A stretch of 64,000 nucleotides of DNA, from NCBI GenBank assembly GCA_973895155.1, contig OZ316893.1, positions 24,304,001-24,368,000 of the forward strand, given 5' to 3'. Shown here one piece after another: positions 34,071-46,765 of the stretch. A model generated the notes under the pieces. That model saw only the letters and a list, made by a program, of their open reading frames with translations, did not search any database and was not told the DNA's origin. This stretch comes from Marsupella aquatica (lineage: Eukaryota; Marchantiophyta). Every line of letters starts with the position of its first letter. Within the stretch, counting starts at the first letter, position 1. Position numbers and translations under genes: made by a program.

Positions 34071-37000
34071 ACCTAGGCTTTTAACAAAAACAAACAAAAC
34101 ACCCCCTTATATACCCTTCTACCCTTAACACTTAAAGTTCCTCTCCCTACTCCTTGCTATTGGGGTCCCCGGGAATGGCCATAAAACAATGGAGAATCCC
34201 CCAAAGCAGGGCCTTCCATCAAGTTCTATTTCTAAGGGGCCCAACCTATAAAATACTTCGGTCCATCATAGGTGACGGAATTAACTTCAAAAATTAAAAA
34301 GCAGCGTATTTACAATGGTTATTTACATGGCACAACCTCAGTAAACAATTATGGAGGGTTTTCAGTGACTGGAACCCCGTCACACATTGATATTTTTTCT
34401 AAGTGTCACAAGAGTAGTCTGATCCCCACTTTTGGGTATGGTTTGTGTAAAGAGAAGTATGCCTGTAGCAGGATTCTAACTCCACACCTCCGGGTCCACA
34501 CTTGCATAAGCTATCACTATGCCAGAGCCTGCTGGACGAAAGCATGAGAGCTTTTCTTATACCTCTTTCCGTTGCATATACTTCAGGCAGTGGTACGGAG
34601 AGTCATTAATGACTTTCCAGGGACCAGTAGCCCTGAATTAGATTACATGGTTAATTTCAGAGAGAAAAACTCGAGGTTTTTTTTTGTGTTGTTTGCTTTA
34701 TTTACAAGAAAACATTTGATAGGATAGAAAATTTCTGTAATTCTACTACTGTAGTAATATTGTCCTTGTTTCACAAATATTGTATATTCCCTAGCAGGAC
34801 CCAGGTACTCTCTATATAGTGCCTAATATACATAGGATCCCCAAGCCCAAAACCCCAATTAAGGGGGATAAACAGTGGAAGAAACTAGGCAAACCAGATA
34901 GCCAAAAAGCTGAAGAGCCAAAAAGCCCAATACCCCAAATGGCTAGTAGGTTCAGAGGTTATGAGCAGTCTGGGATGGTTGCCAAGCCATCCTCAGACTA
35001 CAAGATCTGGTGGCTGTTGGTTTGGGGTCGCTTCCATGGAATTAATGCAAGGTTCCATGTCTTACGGGCAAGGAGTACTGCCACTCCGTCCCACCTGATG
35101 TCCACACATTCAATTTATCTACATACATGCAGAAATTGATCAAATGCTACAATCCACTTTTTAATTTAACTACTGAACACACAATACCAATTGCTTTCCT
35201 CCCCACTCCCCCCCTCCATCATGCAAAATACTCCTTTCTCCCTTCATCCTAGTAATTGTTATCATGTCATTTGGGTCCAGCCCAGTTTGTACCTGCTGCC
35301 CCTTCCTGTATGGAACCCTGCTCTAAGGGCCAGCTTACTGGACAGGGCCAAAGAACAATGAGGTAAAAGCAAAACAGGTAGAGAGGACAAACTCAGAAAC
35401 TAAGAAGAGGCAAATTCAAACTCCAGGAAAAAAATAAGAGGTAAAGATTTACTAGTCAATTGTGTGATGAGCTAATGGTACACATATATAGTGCAATAAT
35501 AGGTTATGATACAAGGGACAAGACGAATGTGGGGAAAAGTCCACAGCCCACATTTGAGTGCCACATAATGCCCTTCATGATTTTGTCTTTGTAATTATCA
35601 GGGTAATATTGGAGAAAAATTCCAGTCAAGATTTGGATCAGCTCATAACGAACATTCTCCTCTATTTCATTAAAATCAGTAAAACTAAAAATATTCAAAT
35701 TATTAAGTGTATTAAGGTTGTGTTACCAAGCAGACAATAACAGCCCCTCAAAAGACAATAACAACCCCTCAAAACTCTAGCTTAAGCTCTCATTTTCTGG
35801 GGCACACAATGCCAGTAAACTGAACTTTTCTATATACATCATTGGTTTGTGGAGCCCTTACTTATGTATGCTCAGGGAAGCTAATACATTGTCTCTTCTT
35901 CTTTTAAAATAGATAAAATTCAAACATGATATAAAATACTGCAACATCAGTGTTTGCATCAAAATGCTCAAAGCATTCTTAAAGTTGCATCACAAATTTA
36001 TTTTGAGGTTTCACAAGCACCCTAAAATATTTTGTTAATCAGGTACACAATTTTAATAGTCATTCATTTTATACACAATCCAAGATGACACTATGCTAGT
36101 ATCTGTTGTTGTGATTTTTTAATCAGCTAAATATTTCCCAAATTCCCTTTGGCAGATCCTCGCGCATTGATAAAAAGAAAATCAGGGGAACATTTGATAT
36201 TATATGGCGATCTAACAAATCCAATTGCTTGCACCTTTTCTTGTGAACATTGTCATTGCATTCTTTATTAGTCAATGATTGACTGATTGTTTGCATAAAT
36301 CAATCAGATTTAATGGCAAAAGTTACTCATTGTTTTTTAATAAATTAAATTTGATTAAAATATTCATTATAATCAAAAGAGTAAATAAAATGGTTAAATT
36401 AGTTTATTTAATCCCCCCTCTTGGTTATTGTCAACATTAATCCTTCCTAAGTTTAATTGATAAATTCAGGCCTTACCCTACATACTAACACTACTCTTTA
36501 TTCCAAACATGCAGAATATGGCTCGGGGTGGGAATTTATGATGTGGCAGAAATAGAAGGCGGGAATTCAAAACCGCTTGTCCTTGGGTGAGCATTGCATA
36601 ATTCTAATGGGCACTAAAGTATTCATAATTCAAGTTTTAAGGAAGCCACCCAATAGGTCGAGTGATGGCGGGAACTCTACAGACTGGCGGACAGGTCACA
36701 AGGGATACCACACTGTTCATACACTAGTTCACAATTTCACATGGATTGGTTGGGACACAAAACCGGACGGTGTGCCGAAGTTTGTGGGCACCCACTTTGT
36801 GCGTTTGTTGGTGAAGAAGAGTCCAGAGTCCAGAGTCCAGACTTCTGATGAGTCGGGCCTAAAATAATCGGCTGATGATCAATGTCGGAGGCGAGGTTCT
36901 GGAGGAAGCTATGGCCGTCGATCGCCAGAAATTAACAGAATTACTGTAGAAGGAACATTGCTCGAAGTTGTCAGCCTTGAGGACCTTTTCACTGTACATT

Positions 37001-39502
37001 CCGCAAGCAGCTATCCACTCGAGATCTCCAGGCTTGGCGTTGCCATGGAAGAATCTGCTGCTCCTGATTTCGTAAAATGCTAGTGGGTTAGGAGCCTCCC
37101 CGTCATTGCGGGCTTGTGAGGTCGAGAGGAAGAAGGGCCTAACTTTACTCCCAAACAAGCATCAATGAGCAGTCTCTTGAAAATCCAATTGCTGCAGAAG
37201 TTCAGCGCAAAGACGGGGATGAGCTGACGGTGCGATTTCTAGAATGCTGGATAGATTTCAGAGGATAAATAATGAAAAGGGCGGATAAATTCTTCTACAC
37301 TAGTGTTCACGGCAACGGCTGCAGATTTTCTACAGCCTTTGACGACACTAATCATTTTAATAATGGTACGAGCGGCGCTGTTGGAATGCCATAACACTAA
37401 AAGTGTGAATTTGTTCCGAGCATCCGAGGGAAGTCCGTGATAAGTGGAAGTGGATTTTCCTAATGTTCGGACGAGGCCAGAAAACAAACAACCGGGAAAC
37501 ATTCCATCCGAGAGAATAACAGCTACCATCATAATTACCAAAGTTGATGACTTCTTCACAAAGCTTTGTACAGTTGGCATTTGGAGAGGCAAAATGTTTT
37601 TTGGCTAAAAGGAACAAGAAGCGCGCCGTACTTTTTGAGTCGGAGGGGGATTTCTGTGAAAGGTCCGTTCATTGTGGTGTTGACTGTACAAAACTGTAGT
37701 GATCTAAAGTTTTTTATTTGGGTGGAACGACTTCGATGTGAGTGAAGAGGACGTTCGCAGCCACTTGTGTAGCGGAAATCGGCTGCCTCTCAGCGATGAG
37801 TTCGTGAACATTTTATTCAGAATATGAGAAGCCCGTGGCGCAGCACTGACCATGAATGGGAACAGGCGATGGTGGTCTAGGTGTCTAGGCGTCATACTGC
37901 CCCCATGTTTATCCAGACAGCGTAATGCTATTATGCTAAGCCTGCCCACAGCAATTGCAAACTGCTCATCAGATCTGGTCGTCTAGTAAGAAATCAATCA
38001 AGAGGACATCCCTCCATCCTTATCACGGATCTTTACGACTGTTGATTATTTGACACTATCAATAGTCTCTACTGTAGTCCTTGCTTTTCTTCCTCAATTC
38101 TTGGTCTGGTAGTCTCTTTTTGTCCGCTCTTGGTAGGTGTGTCTCTTCTTACCCTTCCTCAATAGGACCCCCTGATTTCGTTGCCACTTGGGAAGGTCGG
38201 TAATGACGCGTTACTGTAGCTCTCGCATGCAAACTATGAGACAAGCGAAATCGCTGTCTGTTTTCTGCTTATGGTGGTCGTCCACTACAAGGAACCTTTT
38301 ATCATGGCAGCGGAAGACCTACCCAGTACCCACGTTTCAGTAAGCAGCCAAGAGTGACCAACCTACAGAGTACAGACAATCAGTGGCAAATTACAATAAT
38401 TGCGTAAGCTATAATAAGAGGCCAAGGTTCCGGGAAGCATCATGGGCAACCTGTGAAAATGTGGCAAACTACAATAAATGGCAAGCTCTAAGAAGGGAAC
38501 TATGTTCCGAGACAACCCGTCAATAATGTGATACCTTTTGACCGTGTGTGACTAATGACTTGCAGGTCTAGGAGAGCTATAATTGTTACCCTCCCATAGG
38601 CCCTGTAACTTTTGCCAAATTAGTGATTGGCAACGTTTGTTAGAACACGTTTTCGTCACGGACCGAGAGCTTCTTCAGACCTGTAGCCACCTCCATGGGC
38701 TCTAGGGACCGTGTGAGTTTGACCAGCGGATGCCAAGCTGTTGAATGGGTTTTCGCTTCTGGAAAGCTGTCAGTGGAGAATCTTAGAAACTCGTATACAT
38801 GTAGATATTTTTGGTATAAAGAGATGAGATGCCACCGTAATTTGCAATAGCAGCATAGAATATCCAATTGGAAGCTTGGGCACGGAAGACAGTGGAGCAT
38901 TTGTGTCTCAGCATTGAAAGAAATATTTGTATCACGACAACAAGTTTGACTCGGTTAATCCTTTTGCCAGGATACAAGCCGAGTGCTACAGGAGAGGCGC
39001 AAACGAATTCGATCGATCGCTTAGCTGGGTGAGGAATTGATTGATACGTGACCAAAAGCTTCGTTGAGACGACCGAGTGCGCAGGAGGCGCAGGAGGCCT
39101 TTTAAGAATAGGAGTTGACCGGTGGCTTGCGGAGCACTTCAAGGAAAGTCGTGCACTAGACAGCGGTGAGGACAGCGTGGTACCGCGTCACTCCCCATTT
39201 CGTACTCGAAGTTCTAAATTCAGGGCAAGGTCACTATCTCATAAAGAATCGGTACCCACTTCAGCTCGGGAAGCAGTGAAGCATTCCCATTGTGGATCAT
39301 CACACTCAGAAGACGTAAGATTCTCTGTTTGCAACGCTGGAGCACAAGATTTGGGAAGCTGATTTCATTGCAATCTTGGCTAGGAGCTGGTTGAAATCTG
39401 AGCAAGGTGGTCAGGTCGTTTATAAGGACGGAATTGGTCGAAATCGAGAAGGTTGACGTACTGCGAACATCAGTTTTGGAGTGGTTTTAGCCTCACATCA
39501 CA
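34071..39502. other. Intergenic region upstream of the peroxidase gene
   Basis: 34080-36560 is AT-rich with no recognised element. 36560-39400 is more balanced and has several open frames below 120 codons on both strands. The one with the most protein-like text is minus-strand 36859-37158 (NAKPGDLEWIAACGMYSEKV), which I cannot place. The last few hundred bases should hold the peroxidase promoter. Confidence 0.5.
39421..39427 (+). promoter_or_regulatory. Candidate TATA box of the peroxidase gene
   Basis: TATAAGG lies 82 bp upstream of the peroxidase ATG at 39503. That spacing fits a short 5' UTR of about 50 bases. No other TATA-like site is as close. Confidence 0.4.
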
Positions 39503-42285
39503 ATGACGAAGGGGTGGACAAAGTTTGGGATGCTAGCACCTGTTTGTATTGTGGCAGTGCTCGCATTGTTGGCGGGAGGCAGCAGCGCAGAGATGTGTGG
39601 TGTGGACTCCACAGACCCGGAGAGTATGAACTGCAATGCTGGCATGGAAGGCAGTGCGGGCATGGAAGGCGGTACAGTTTACGAGTCGCTGACAGTTGCA
39701 CGAGTACCACTAGTCTCTGGCCTCTCGTACAATTTCTACGACAACTCATGCCCCCAGTACAAAACTATCATCCAACAAGCAGTCAGCCAGGCTCTACAAT
39801 CAAATCCCTTGCACGCCGCTGGCCTCACTCGGATCATGTTCCACGATTGTTTCGTCCAGGTGTGTAACGCATTGCATTGCTCAATCATTCAGATTCATTG
39901 AAGTTTGTACTGCTGAAGTGTTTCCTGGCCTGTGATTGGGCTGATCATCTGAATATCTTTCCATTTGTTTCTAAGGATGACTGTCTGGGATGGATTAAGC
40001 CACCGCCATGCCGCTTTAGAGCGTTTAGTTTCATTATTCTCGTCATCAATGAAACAGGCCAAGCGTAGCTCCAGCATGATCCGTTCGCATTTTTATCGAA
40101 TCTGGGACACTGATCTTTTCGTCTAGTTCGAACTGAATCGTTACTTTGTCTTCGTTTAGCCCTGTTTTCCTCCTGAGAAATGTGTCCACCGGTACGTTAA
40201 AAGTGTCGATCGTCCCTCGGTAGATATGTTCCTTTCTAACTACTGTAGTTGAAAGGCTTCTAATGGTGATTTTTGTTTGGCCTCGAGAAGACTTGTGATA
40301 TCCGGTCAGTTCACAGTCTCTAGTTACTTCCCAGGTGTGCTGCCTCTCTCACAGCCTGTGCACTAATTTGTTTACATCAATGATAGCGATGTAGTTCGCT
40401 TCTCCGAGGAGTCGATTCTTCGCTGAGGACAATGCCTTCAATCCATAACGTGCGTTCGAAAGATGTCATAGTTAAACGAGAGACCCTCATTTTGACGTCC
40501 TTGTAGAGCTTCCTTGATACGCGTAAACCAGGCTGGAAAGAGCAAGAAATGCTCGAAATGGTTACGTCTCGTGAAAAGTGGTCTATATACAATATAATAG
40601 TGATCAAAACCGATTGGTCATGAGCAGGGATTTGAGGGTCTTTTGCAGCGTGTTGGTAGTAGCGTGATCAATGGTTGGGTTTTGCCAGCGGTCTGACCGT
40701 TTTCATCAATTGATTTCTGACCAACTTTTCATTAATGCAGGGGTGTGATGCGTCTGTACTCCTGACCGGCGCAAATTCAGAGCAGGTAGACACTCCCAAC
40801 CAAACTCTCAGGCAAGAATCGCTCCAGCTGATCAACCAGATAAAGTCTACATTGGAGCAGACATGTCCCAACACTGTCTCCTGCGCTGACGTTATTTCTG
40901 AGGCGGCCGCTGAGGCCATCAAGCAGGTATGTATCTTCAGAGTTGACGAGACTCTGGACATTTGCTCGTGTAGGCAATTGATTTCTTTAATGTCGATGAA
41001 TTCCTCGAAGTTTTCTATGATGTAGATTTTCGATTGCCACCAATATCGCCACCGGCCTAGGAAGGGCATGGTGGCTTTTCAGCAACACCGCCCTGTTATA
41101 GTTGCTTAATCACGTCGTCCATCTGTTCCTCGAAGTCTTTCCTGCTGGAGAAGGGTTTTGTAAATAATGTCTACTGGGTCACGTAGTACATCAATTGGAT
41201 TGTGTACTGTATCCTGTGATGAAACTCGAATATCTGGGTTCCCGGTTATTTTACGAAATCCGATTCCCAATGTTTTGGTACAGTGGTTGATTTGTTATAC
41301 CCGATGTGATTTATTCAGGGATTGATTCAATACCGCCTATCTGAGCTTCAGGCTGATTGACGCTGAGATCATTGCCGTGATTGCAGGTGAACGGGCCAAA
41401 AGTAACAATGCCGATGGGCCGTCGCGACGGCACCTCGATGGCGTCGGCGAATACCGTCAACAACGGCCTTCCCTCCCCCTTTAAAAATGTCTCGGAAAAT
41501 ATGCCTATCTTCACCAACCTCGGCCTCGACTACAAAGACTACGTGGCTCTCTCTGGTAATCAGCTTGAAATTGAAATTGACTGTCAGCAAAGATTTGAGA
41601 GCATATGTATTGTGCAAACTGATAGGCTACTGTGTATTCAGCTTCATCGTTCTTCATACTCATGGGCTATTGTTTCTACAAGGGGCCTTATGCTCTTCGG
41701 GTACATTCTGTTATGCTGATGCCCAGTGTTGCGAATTGGGAGACTTGAAATGAGTCTCTTTCTCATCACGCAACTGGAAGAAGCAGTGAGCGCTTCTTGC
41801 TGCAACCGAAAATGGAGCCCCTCAATCTATTGCTGTGAAATTCCAGGCATTTATGTCTGCCAACCGATCCCACGAATTCTCATGTGTGGTTTCCTGTCTG
41901 TTGCACAGGCGCGCACACGCTCGGCCAGGCGCATTGCGCGGTCTTCAGCGGCCGTCTGAATCCACTGGACGCCAATTTGGACGTCAAGCTCGCGAGCTCT
42001 CTCCAGCAGCTGTGTCAGTCCGGCAACAACGCGCACTCTCTTGATGACACAATGAACACCTTCGACAATAAATACTACAAGCAAGTACTCTCGGGAGACG
42101 TCCTGCTCCAGTCGGACTCCTCCTTGGATTTGGACAGCCACACTTCGTATCTCGTGAAGCAATACGCCAGGAGCAACAGCAAATTTGATTCCCAGTTCGT
42201 GCGCTCGTTCCTGAAGATGAGTCAGCTTCATGTTCTCACCGGCAGCGCTGGCACAATCCGGAAAACCTGTACGGTTGCCAATTAA
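39503..42285 (+). CDS. Secreted class III peroxidase
   Basis: Heme peroxidase of the plant secretory class (EC 1.11.1.7), 362 residues, from four exons: 39503-39859, 40741-40926, 41387-41555, 41909-42285, all GT-AG. The first 29 or so residues (hydrophobic VCIVAVLALLAGGSSA) form a signal peptide for export to the apoplast. Distal heme motif: LTRIMFHDCFVQGCDASVLL, with catalytic Arg and His. The proximal heme ligand is His in GAHTLGQAHC. The eight family cysteines can be placed (NSCP, HDC, GCD, TCP, VSC, AHC, QLC, KTC). The block VSCADVISEAAAEAI and GRRDGTSM match the family. Unusual is about 45 residues between signal peptide and the usual mature start (LSYNFYDNSCP), with two cysteines and an AGMEG repeat. 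The likely role is H2O2-dependent oxidation of phenolics in the wall; the specific substrate is unknown. Confidence 0.93.
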
Positions 42286-43989
42286 TAATCGCTCTCGTTT
42301 GACACCACCTACCCTTCACTTGACTGCACTTCTCGTTTCGGAATGAGCCCCATTTCACCATCCAGACTGAAGCGAGTGTAGGCATTATGTTGCTGATTGA
42401 ATCTGAGGGATTTGACAAGAAAGAGAGCCCCAGTCTACCATTAAGACTGACTTCTCTGTGAAACAGGACACGCTTGGGAATCATTTTCATTGGAAGATTT
42501 AAAGCGAGTGTAGGCTTTGTGTTGCTGATTGAATCTGAAGGACCTGACAAGAAATGGAAATTTCCTCACAGAAGCTATATTTGATTGGAAAATACGGGAG
42601 AGATCCCCAGGGGTTACTCATATAGTTTTGGAGACTCTGATTACCCTGATAATCAATCTGGGAGGAGTTTGGATGAGAGACTCTTCTGAGGTGCTCATTC
42701 TAGAGCTGAATTTTGTCACAAGACTTGAATATCTTCTAGGCTGCCAGTAACACCGTGAAGAAGCCTACAGTGTGCAGGCTTGTGATTTGGAACGAGAAGT
42801 CGTTACTAGGTAATGATTTCAAGATACTCGTGAAGGATACAGCTAGTCAAGTCAGAGAGAGGGAAGACATTGTGTACAGATTCAGAGAGATTATAAATTT
42901 GTCTCATAGATTAGGAATATTATATTGTCAGTGTCACATTTATTGGGAGAAATTGTTTAAACTGAGTGGGTTGACATTTGAATGTGCCATCTTGCCGTAC
43001 GGAATGTTACCTGAAGCAGAGAGTTGATCTCATAGACTCTCCACAGAACGCGGAAGATTTCAGAATTTAGTTGAACTCGGTGGAATAACCTACGCCGAGG
43101 GAGACAAGTTCTCCTGTCAACGGAACTGACAGCACGACATTATGGACAGTGTTTTTTCAATTCTTGGAAACACTACGTACCTAGATTTATTTGACATTGT
43201 CAGTTCATCTGCCTCCATATCACAGCAGCTGATGAGACCGCAAGGACGACATTAGACGAGAGGTGGACACTAGACGAGAGGTGGTGGACACTAGACGAGA
43301 GGGGGAGGACCTCTAATTCTTGAATTGTTATTGGGCTGTTTCGGACTTCCTTCCGCGTTGTAGTTGCTCTTTTCGAGCCCATTTAGGACCTGGGACCATT
43401 TTCCCATGCATTCAATAAGGAATTGTGATACGGTTGGACTCCAGTTTGCCCTGAGTCGACGTTGTCTGACAAAGTTGGCATGCATCCCTATGAATCGTCG
43501 ACAGGCGCATGCTCATGCTTGAAAGTAATCACTCGGGACACTTCTAACCGGAAAGGATTGTCAGAATGAAATAGTATTTGAATAAGAAGATGAGTCTCTG
43601 TCCAGAAGCTGCGTTTCACTTCTTGAATGAACTTGACTGTGAAGCCCATAGGATCCAATCGGCACTCGAGACTTTCTGCGATATTTGGTACAGCAGAGTT
43701 GGAGATTGCAGAATTGGACAATTCTTGAGGTGTTCACGATATGTCCCTATTGAAACCATTTGAAAGAATTGCTAAAAGAGATGTTCAGTAAATTGTCGTC
43801 GTGGCCCAAATCCCTCTCGTCCGGAGGAATGAAAATGTACAGTTACAATCGACCACGGATAAGATGAGCTCGAGTATGGCAACTCTAGCAGACTATACTA
43901 AACCTAAGTAACACCTGGGTGATCAAGGGCATCCATATCCAGTACGCCCTGCTGCCTCATAGTTTACTCAGCCCTCGAACCTCAGGCCC
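42286..43989. other. Intergenic region downstream of the peroxidase gene
   Basis: Contains the presumed peroxidase 3' UTR and a 132-bp-period duplication. A small array of GACACTAGACGAGAGGTGG lies at about 43249-43305. Open frames are short and show no domain. Confidence 0.5.
42371..42556. repeat. Diverged direct duplication, 132-bp spacing
   Basis: AGCGAGTGTAGG, then TTGCTGATTGAATCTGA and GACAAGAAA, occurs at 42371 and again at 42503. About 55 bp are clearly related. Confidence 0.75.
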
Positions 43990-44531
43990 CTACACTCCTC
44001 CAGCCGGTACATCACCTGTTCTATGTCGTTGATCGAGTACAGTGGGGTTTCCGATTGGATCGGTAATGCCCTGCGCATATGCAAGAAGGCCAGGGTGTGC
44101 AACCATATCCCCATTGTCAATGCAGTTCCGTCCATCAGTTACTCACAAATTCCTCCCTCTTTCTTCACACATGATCCGCGTCATCTTCTGCAACCTCTCA
44201 TTAGTGCCAACTCCACCTACAATCAACACTTCGCACGGGGGGCAATAGCTCTCAACCAGCATAGCCAACACTCTCTACCGTAGAGAAAAGCACAAGTCAT
44301 CAGAAGTAAACTCATTTGTAGCAATCTTCGGATTTGCAACTTCCTCGATGATGCTCTCAATCCCACTGAACCAGACATCCATGGATTTCAGCCCACAAGA
44401 CATCTCCGCAAACTCCTTCCCCTCCTTGGCCAGCTGCTCAGTGTTGTATCCGGGATTTAGATCATTTCAGATTTTCAGCACTCTTACAAATCTGTCCAAG
44501 CAGATGCCCAACATTCGGCAATAACCTTCAC
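43990..44531 (-). pseudogene. OSGEP/KAE1 pseudogene fragment
   Basis: A decayed copy of the KAE1/OSGEP ATPase, the KEOPS subunit that makes N6-threonylcarbamoyladenosine in tRNA. One minus-strand frame reads CLDRFVRVLK, then NPGYNTEQLAKEGKEFAEMS, then [41 protein letters not shown] and [25 protein letters not shown] and a TAG at 43990-43992 follow. Three premature stops interrupt it: TGA at 44467-44469, TAG at 44275-44277 and TGA at 44143-44145. They are all in the same frame, so no indel is needed from about 44510 to the end. Upstream, a short deletion removes the FGETIDIAVG-type block before CLDRF, and homology ends near 44531. The N-terminal half of the family, including metal-binding histidines, is absent. 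The lack of introns here suits a retrocopy, but I cannot prove that. Confidence 0.85.
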
Positions 44532-46765
44532 TACTAGCCCCCACTATTTGAAATTGAATAGAGGAGAGTACAATAAAAGTGACAACAAAAAGTATTTACT
44601 ATTTCCATTCTTTTAAACTTAAATAATATTCACTATTGGCACCTACTACCCGTTTTTGGAACGAGAATAGAGTACAGGACTATAAAATTGTCAACAAAAT
44701 ATACTTATTGTTCCCATTCTTTGAAAGTTAGTGAAATGATAAAAAAAAAACCATCATGCCTGGCCCAATCATTTTAACAATCATACATATCATAAGAGCC
44801 TCCTTTCTATGCACAGATATTATGGTGGGACTCTAGAGTCACGGTAGGTCTAGCGTCTTCACTCTAGAAGTTTGGACCTCAATTCTAACTTCACTCTAGA
44901 AGTCTGGACCTCAACTCTAGCTTCCCTTTGGGCTTTGTATATAAAATGAGCTATCACTTGAGTGTTTCCATGGTGACAAAAGGGTCATCTGCACCACACA
45001 CAAACCTCCCCATCTCAATGTGGGCAATGGTCTATAGTGAAGCAAAATGTGACAAGATATGATGTCTTATGAATAACACTAAGTGATCTAACAATATAAG
45101 GTGTGCTGTGAATAAAATTCAATGATCTAAAGATAATAACTGGGTTTGTCAAGGTATGGAGTGACATAGTACATCCTACATGGTCACATTTTGATGTGTA
45201 TTGTGCACATACACATGCTACACACCCTACATTGTTTGTCACCCATATCCAGACATAGACACAATCTCAACATCACAAACATAAGAGAATGAGATACAAG
45301 TGTAACTCATGTCCACGCAGGTCCAAAACCTATAATAATTTTCACAAGATCGAACTCCAATCGATGCCAACAACATGCAATCGATCCCACCTGATCCAAT
45401 CACACATTTATGTTGAGCAAAACACACGTTGCGTTCAAGGAATCCACAGTCATGTGCACACAATTTGGCCGGACACCATAGTTGCTAGAGCTCATGCTTG
45501 AATGCTCAACATAAAGGTGCTCAAGCCACCAGAAAGGGATAACTATCCCTCACCAACACAAATTGAATCCTAATAGCTCATATAACACACATACAAAACC
45601 TTATACTTGGATAATATGATATACTCTGCTAACATCTAGAATGATGGGACATGTGCAATTACCAGGACACATGTTGACTAGGTCTCACATGTGTTTCTCT
45701 GTTGGGGATTATAACCCATTAGCCCAAATGCCCAATCTTTACTCATAAATAGATGGTGAGTACAAGTCATGCCCATTTACACCTCCACCCACAATAGTAC
45801 TTGTGCCCCTAGTCACCCTGGAGGCTTCACTATAGACCATCTTACTAATAAATCCCCATCAAAAGCTAGAGTTGGGTGAAGCTTTTAGAATGAAGCCTCT
45901 CCACAGTAACTCCCGGGCCCCACCAAAATGTATGTGGTTAGGAAAGGGCCTCACCCAAATGTATGCGGATAGGAAAAAGAATGAAATGTTGTGCAGGTCA
46001 AATAATTATCATGCATGACGATTTTTGTCATGATTTCTTATTGATATTCAAATGCATTCTTTTCAGGCTTGTAGATACTAATTCAAGCTTTTCATCACAC
46101 TTGACTAGACAAATAACTACTGTAGATAGATAAGTCTCTGGTGGGGCATGGGTTGCCCCACACATGTCCATGACTTGTACAGTCATGTTCGTACCTACTG
46201 TAGAAATGGATTCTCGAGAAATTGAGGCCCGGCTTGCTAGTCCCAGTGAACATTCTCCTTCAATTCCGATCAACCTCCAACTCCATCTTCCAACAATAGC
46301 AATACATCCACACCTCAGGCCCAGCTTCTTGGACTCACTCAGCTCATCAGCTAACAACCACATGCCCAGCCTGCAGAGAGAAGCAGTGATTGATTGTCTG
46401 ATTGAGTTTAGTGAGAGTCGTGTAGTCTCATGGGAAAGCTTTCATGACTAACACCCATCCACATTTCGCAGAGTAGCCAGCCATCCGCTGTGTTCAGTGT
46501 GTCTGCCATCGCTGGCAACTTGAAGGACCGTCACACAGCTCCAATTTGTTCCAACATCTTCTTTTGTTTGTTGCCATGTGCATCTAAAACAGTCAAGGTA
46601 TCGATCGATAAGCACGACGCATGATATTTCTTATCGTCAATGTGTTCGGCATTGCCGTCTGTATGTGATTGTCAATTGTCGCTGCGTCCTTCCTGCCTTC
46701 CTGCCCTGGCAGATTGATCCCTAAGCTTTCCGAGCCACATAAGTTTGACCTGTCGAGTCTTGGCG
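44532..46765. other. Intergenic region upstream of IMPL1
   Basis: AT-rich spacer. A 32-bp direct duplication (CTTCACTCTAGAAGT then TGGACCTCAA) occurs at 44857 and 44889. No gene was recognised. 46100-46765 probably contains the IMPL1 promoter and 5' UTR. Confidence 0.5.

Noticed and set aside
33438-34128. Repetitive collagen-like or proline-rich protein
   Set aside because: The frames are open on both strands in step with a 15-bp tandem array, and there is no start, signal or splice context of a gene.
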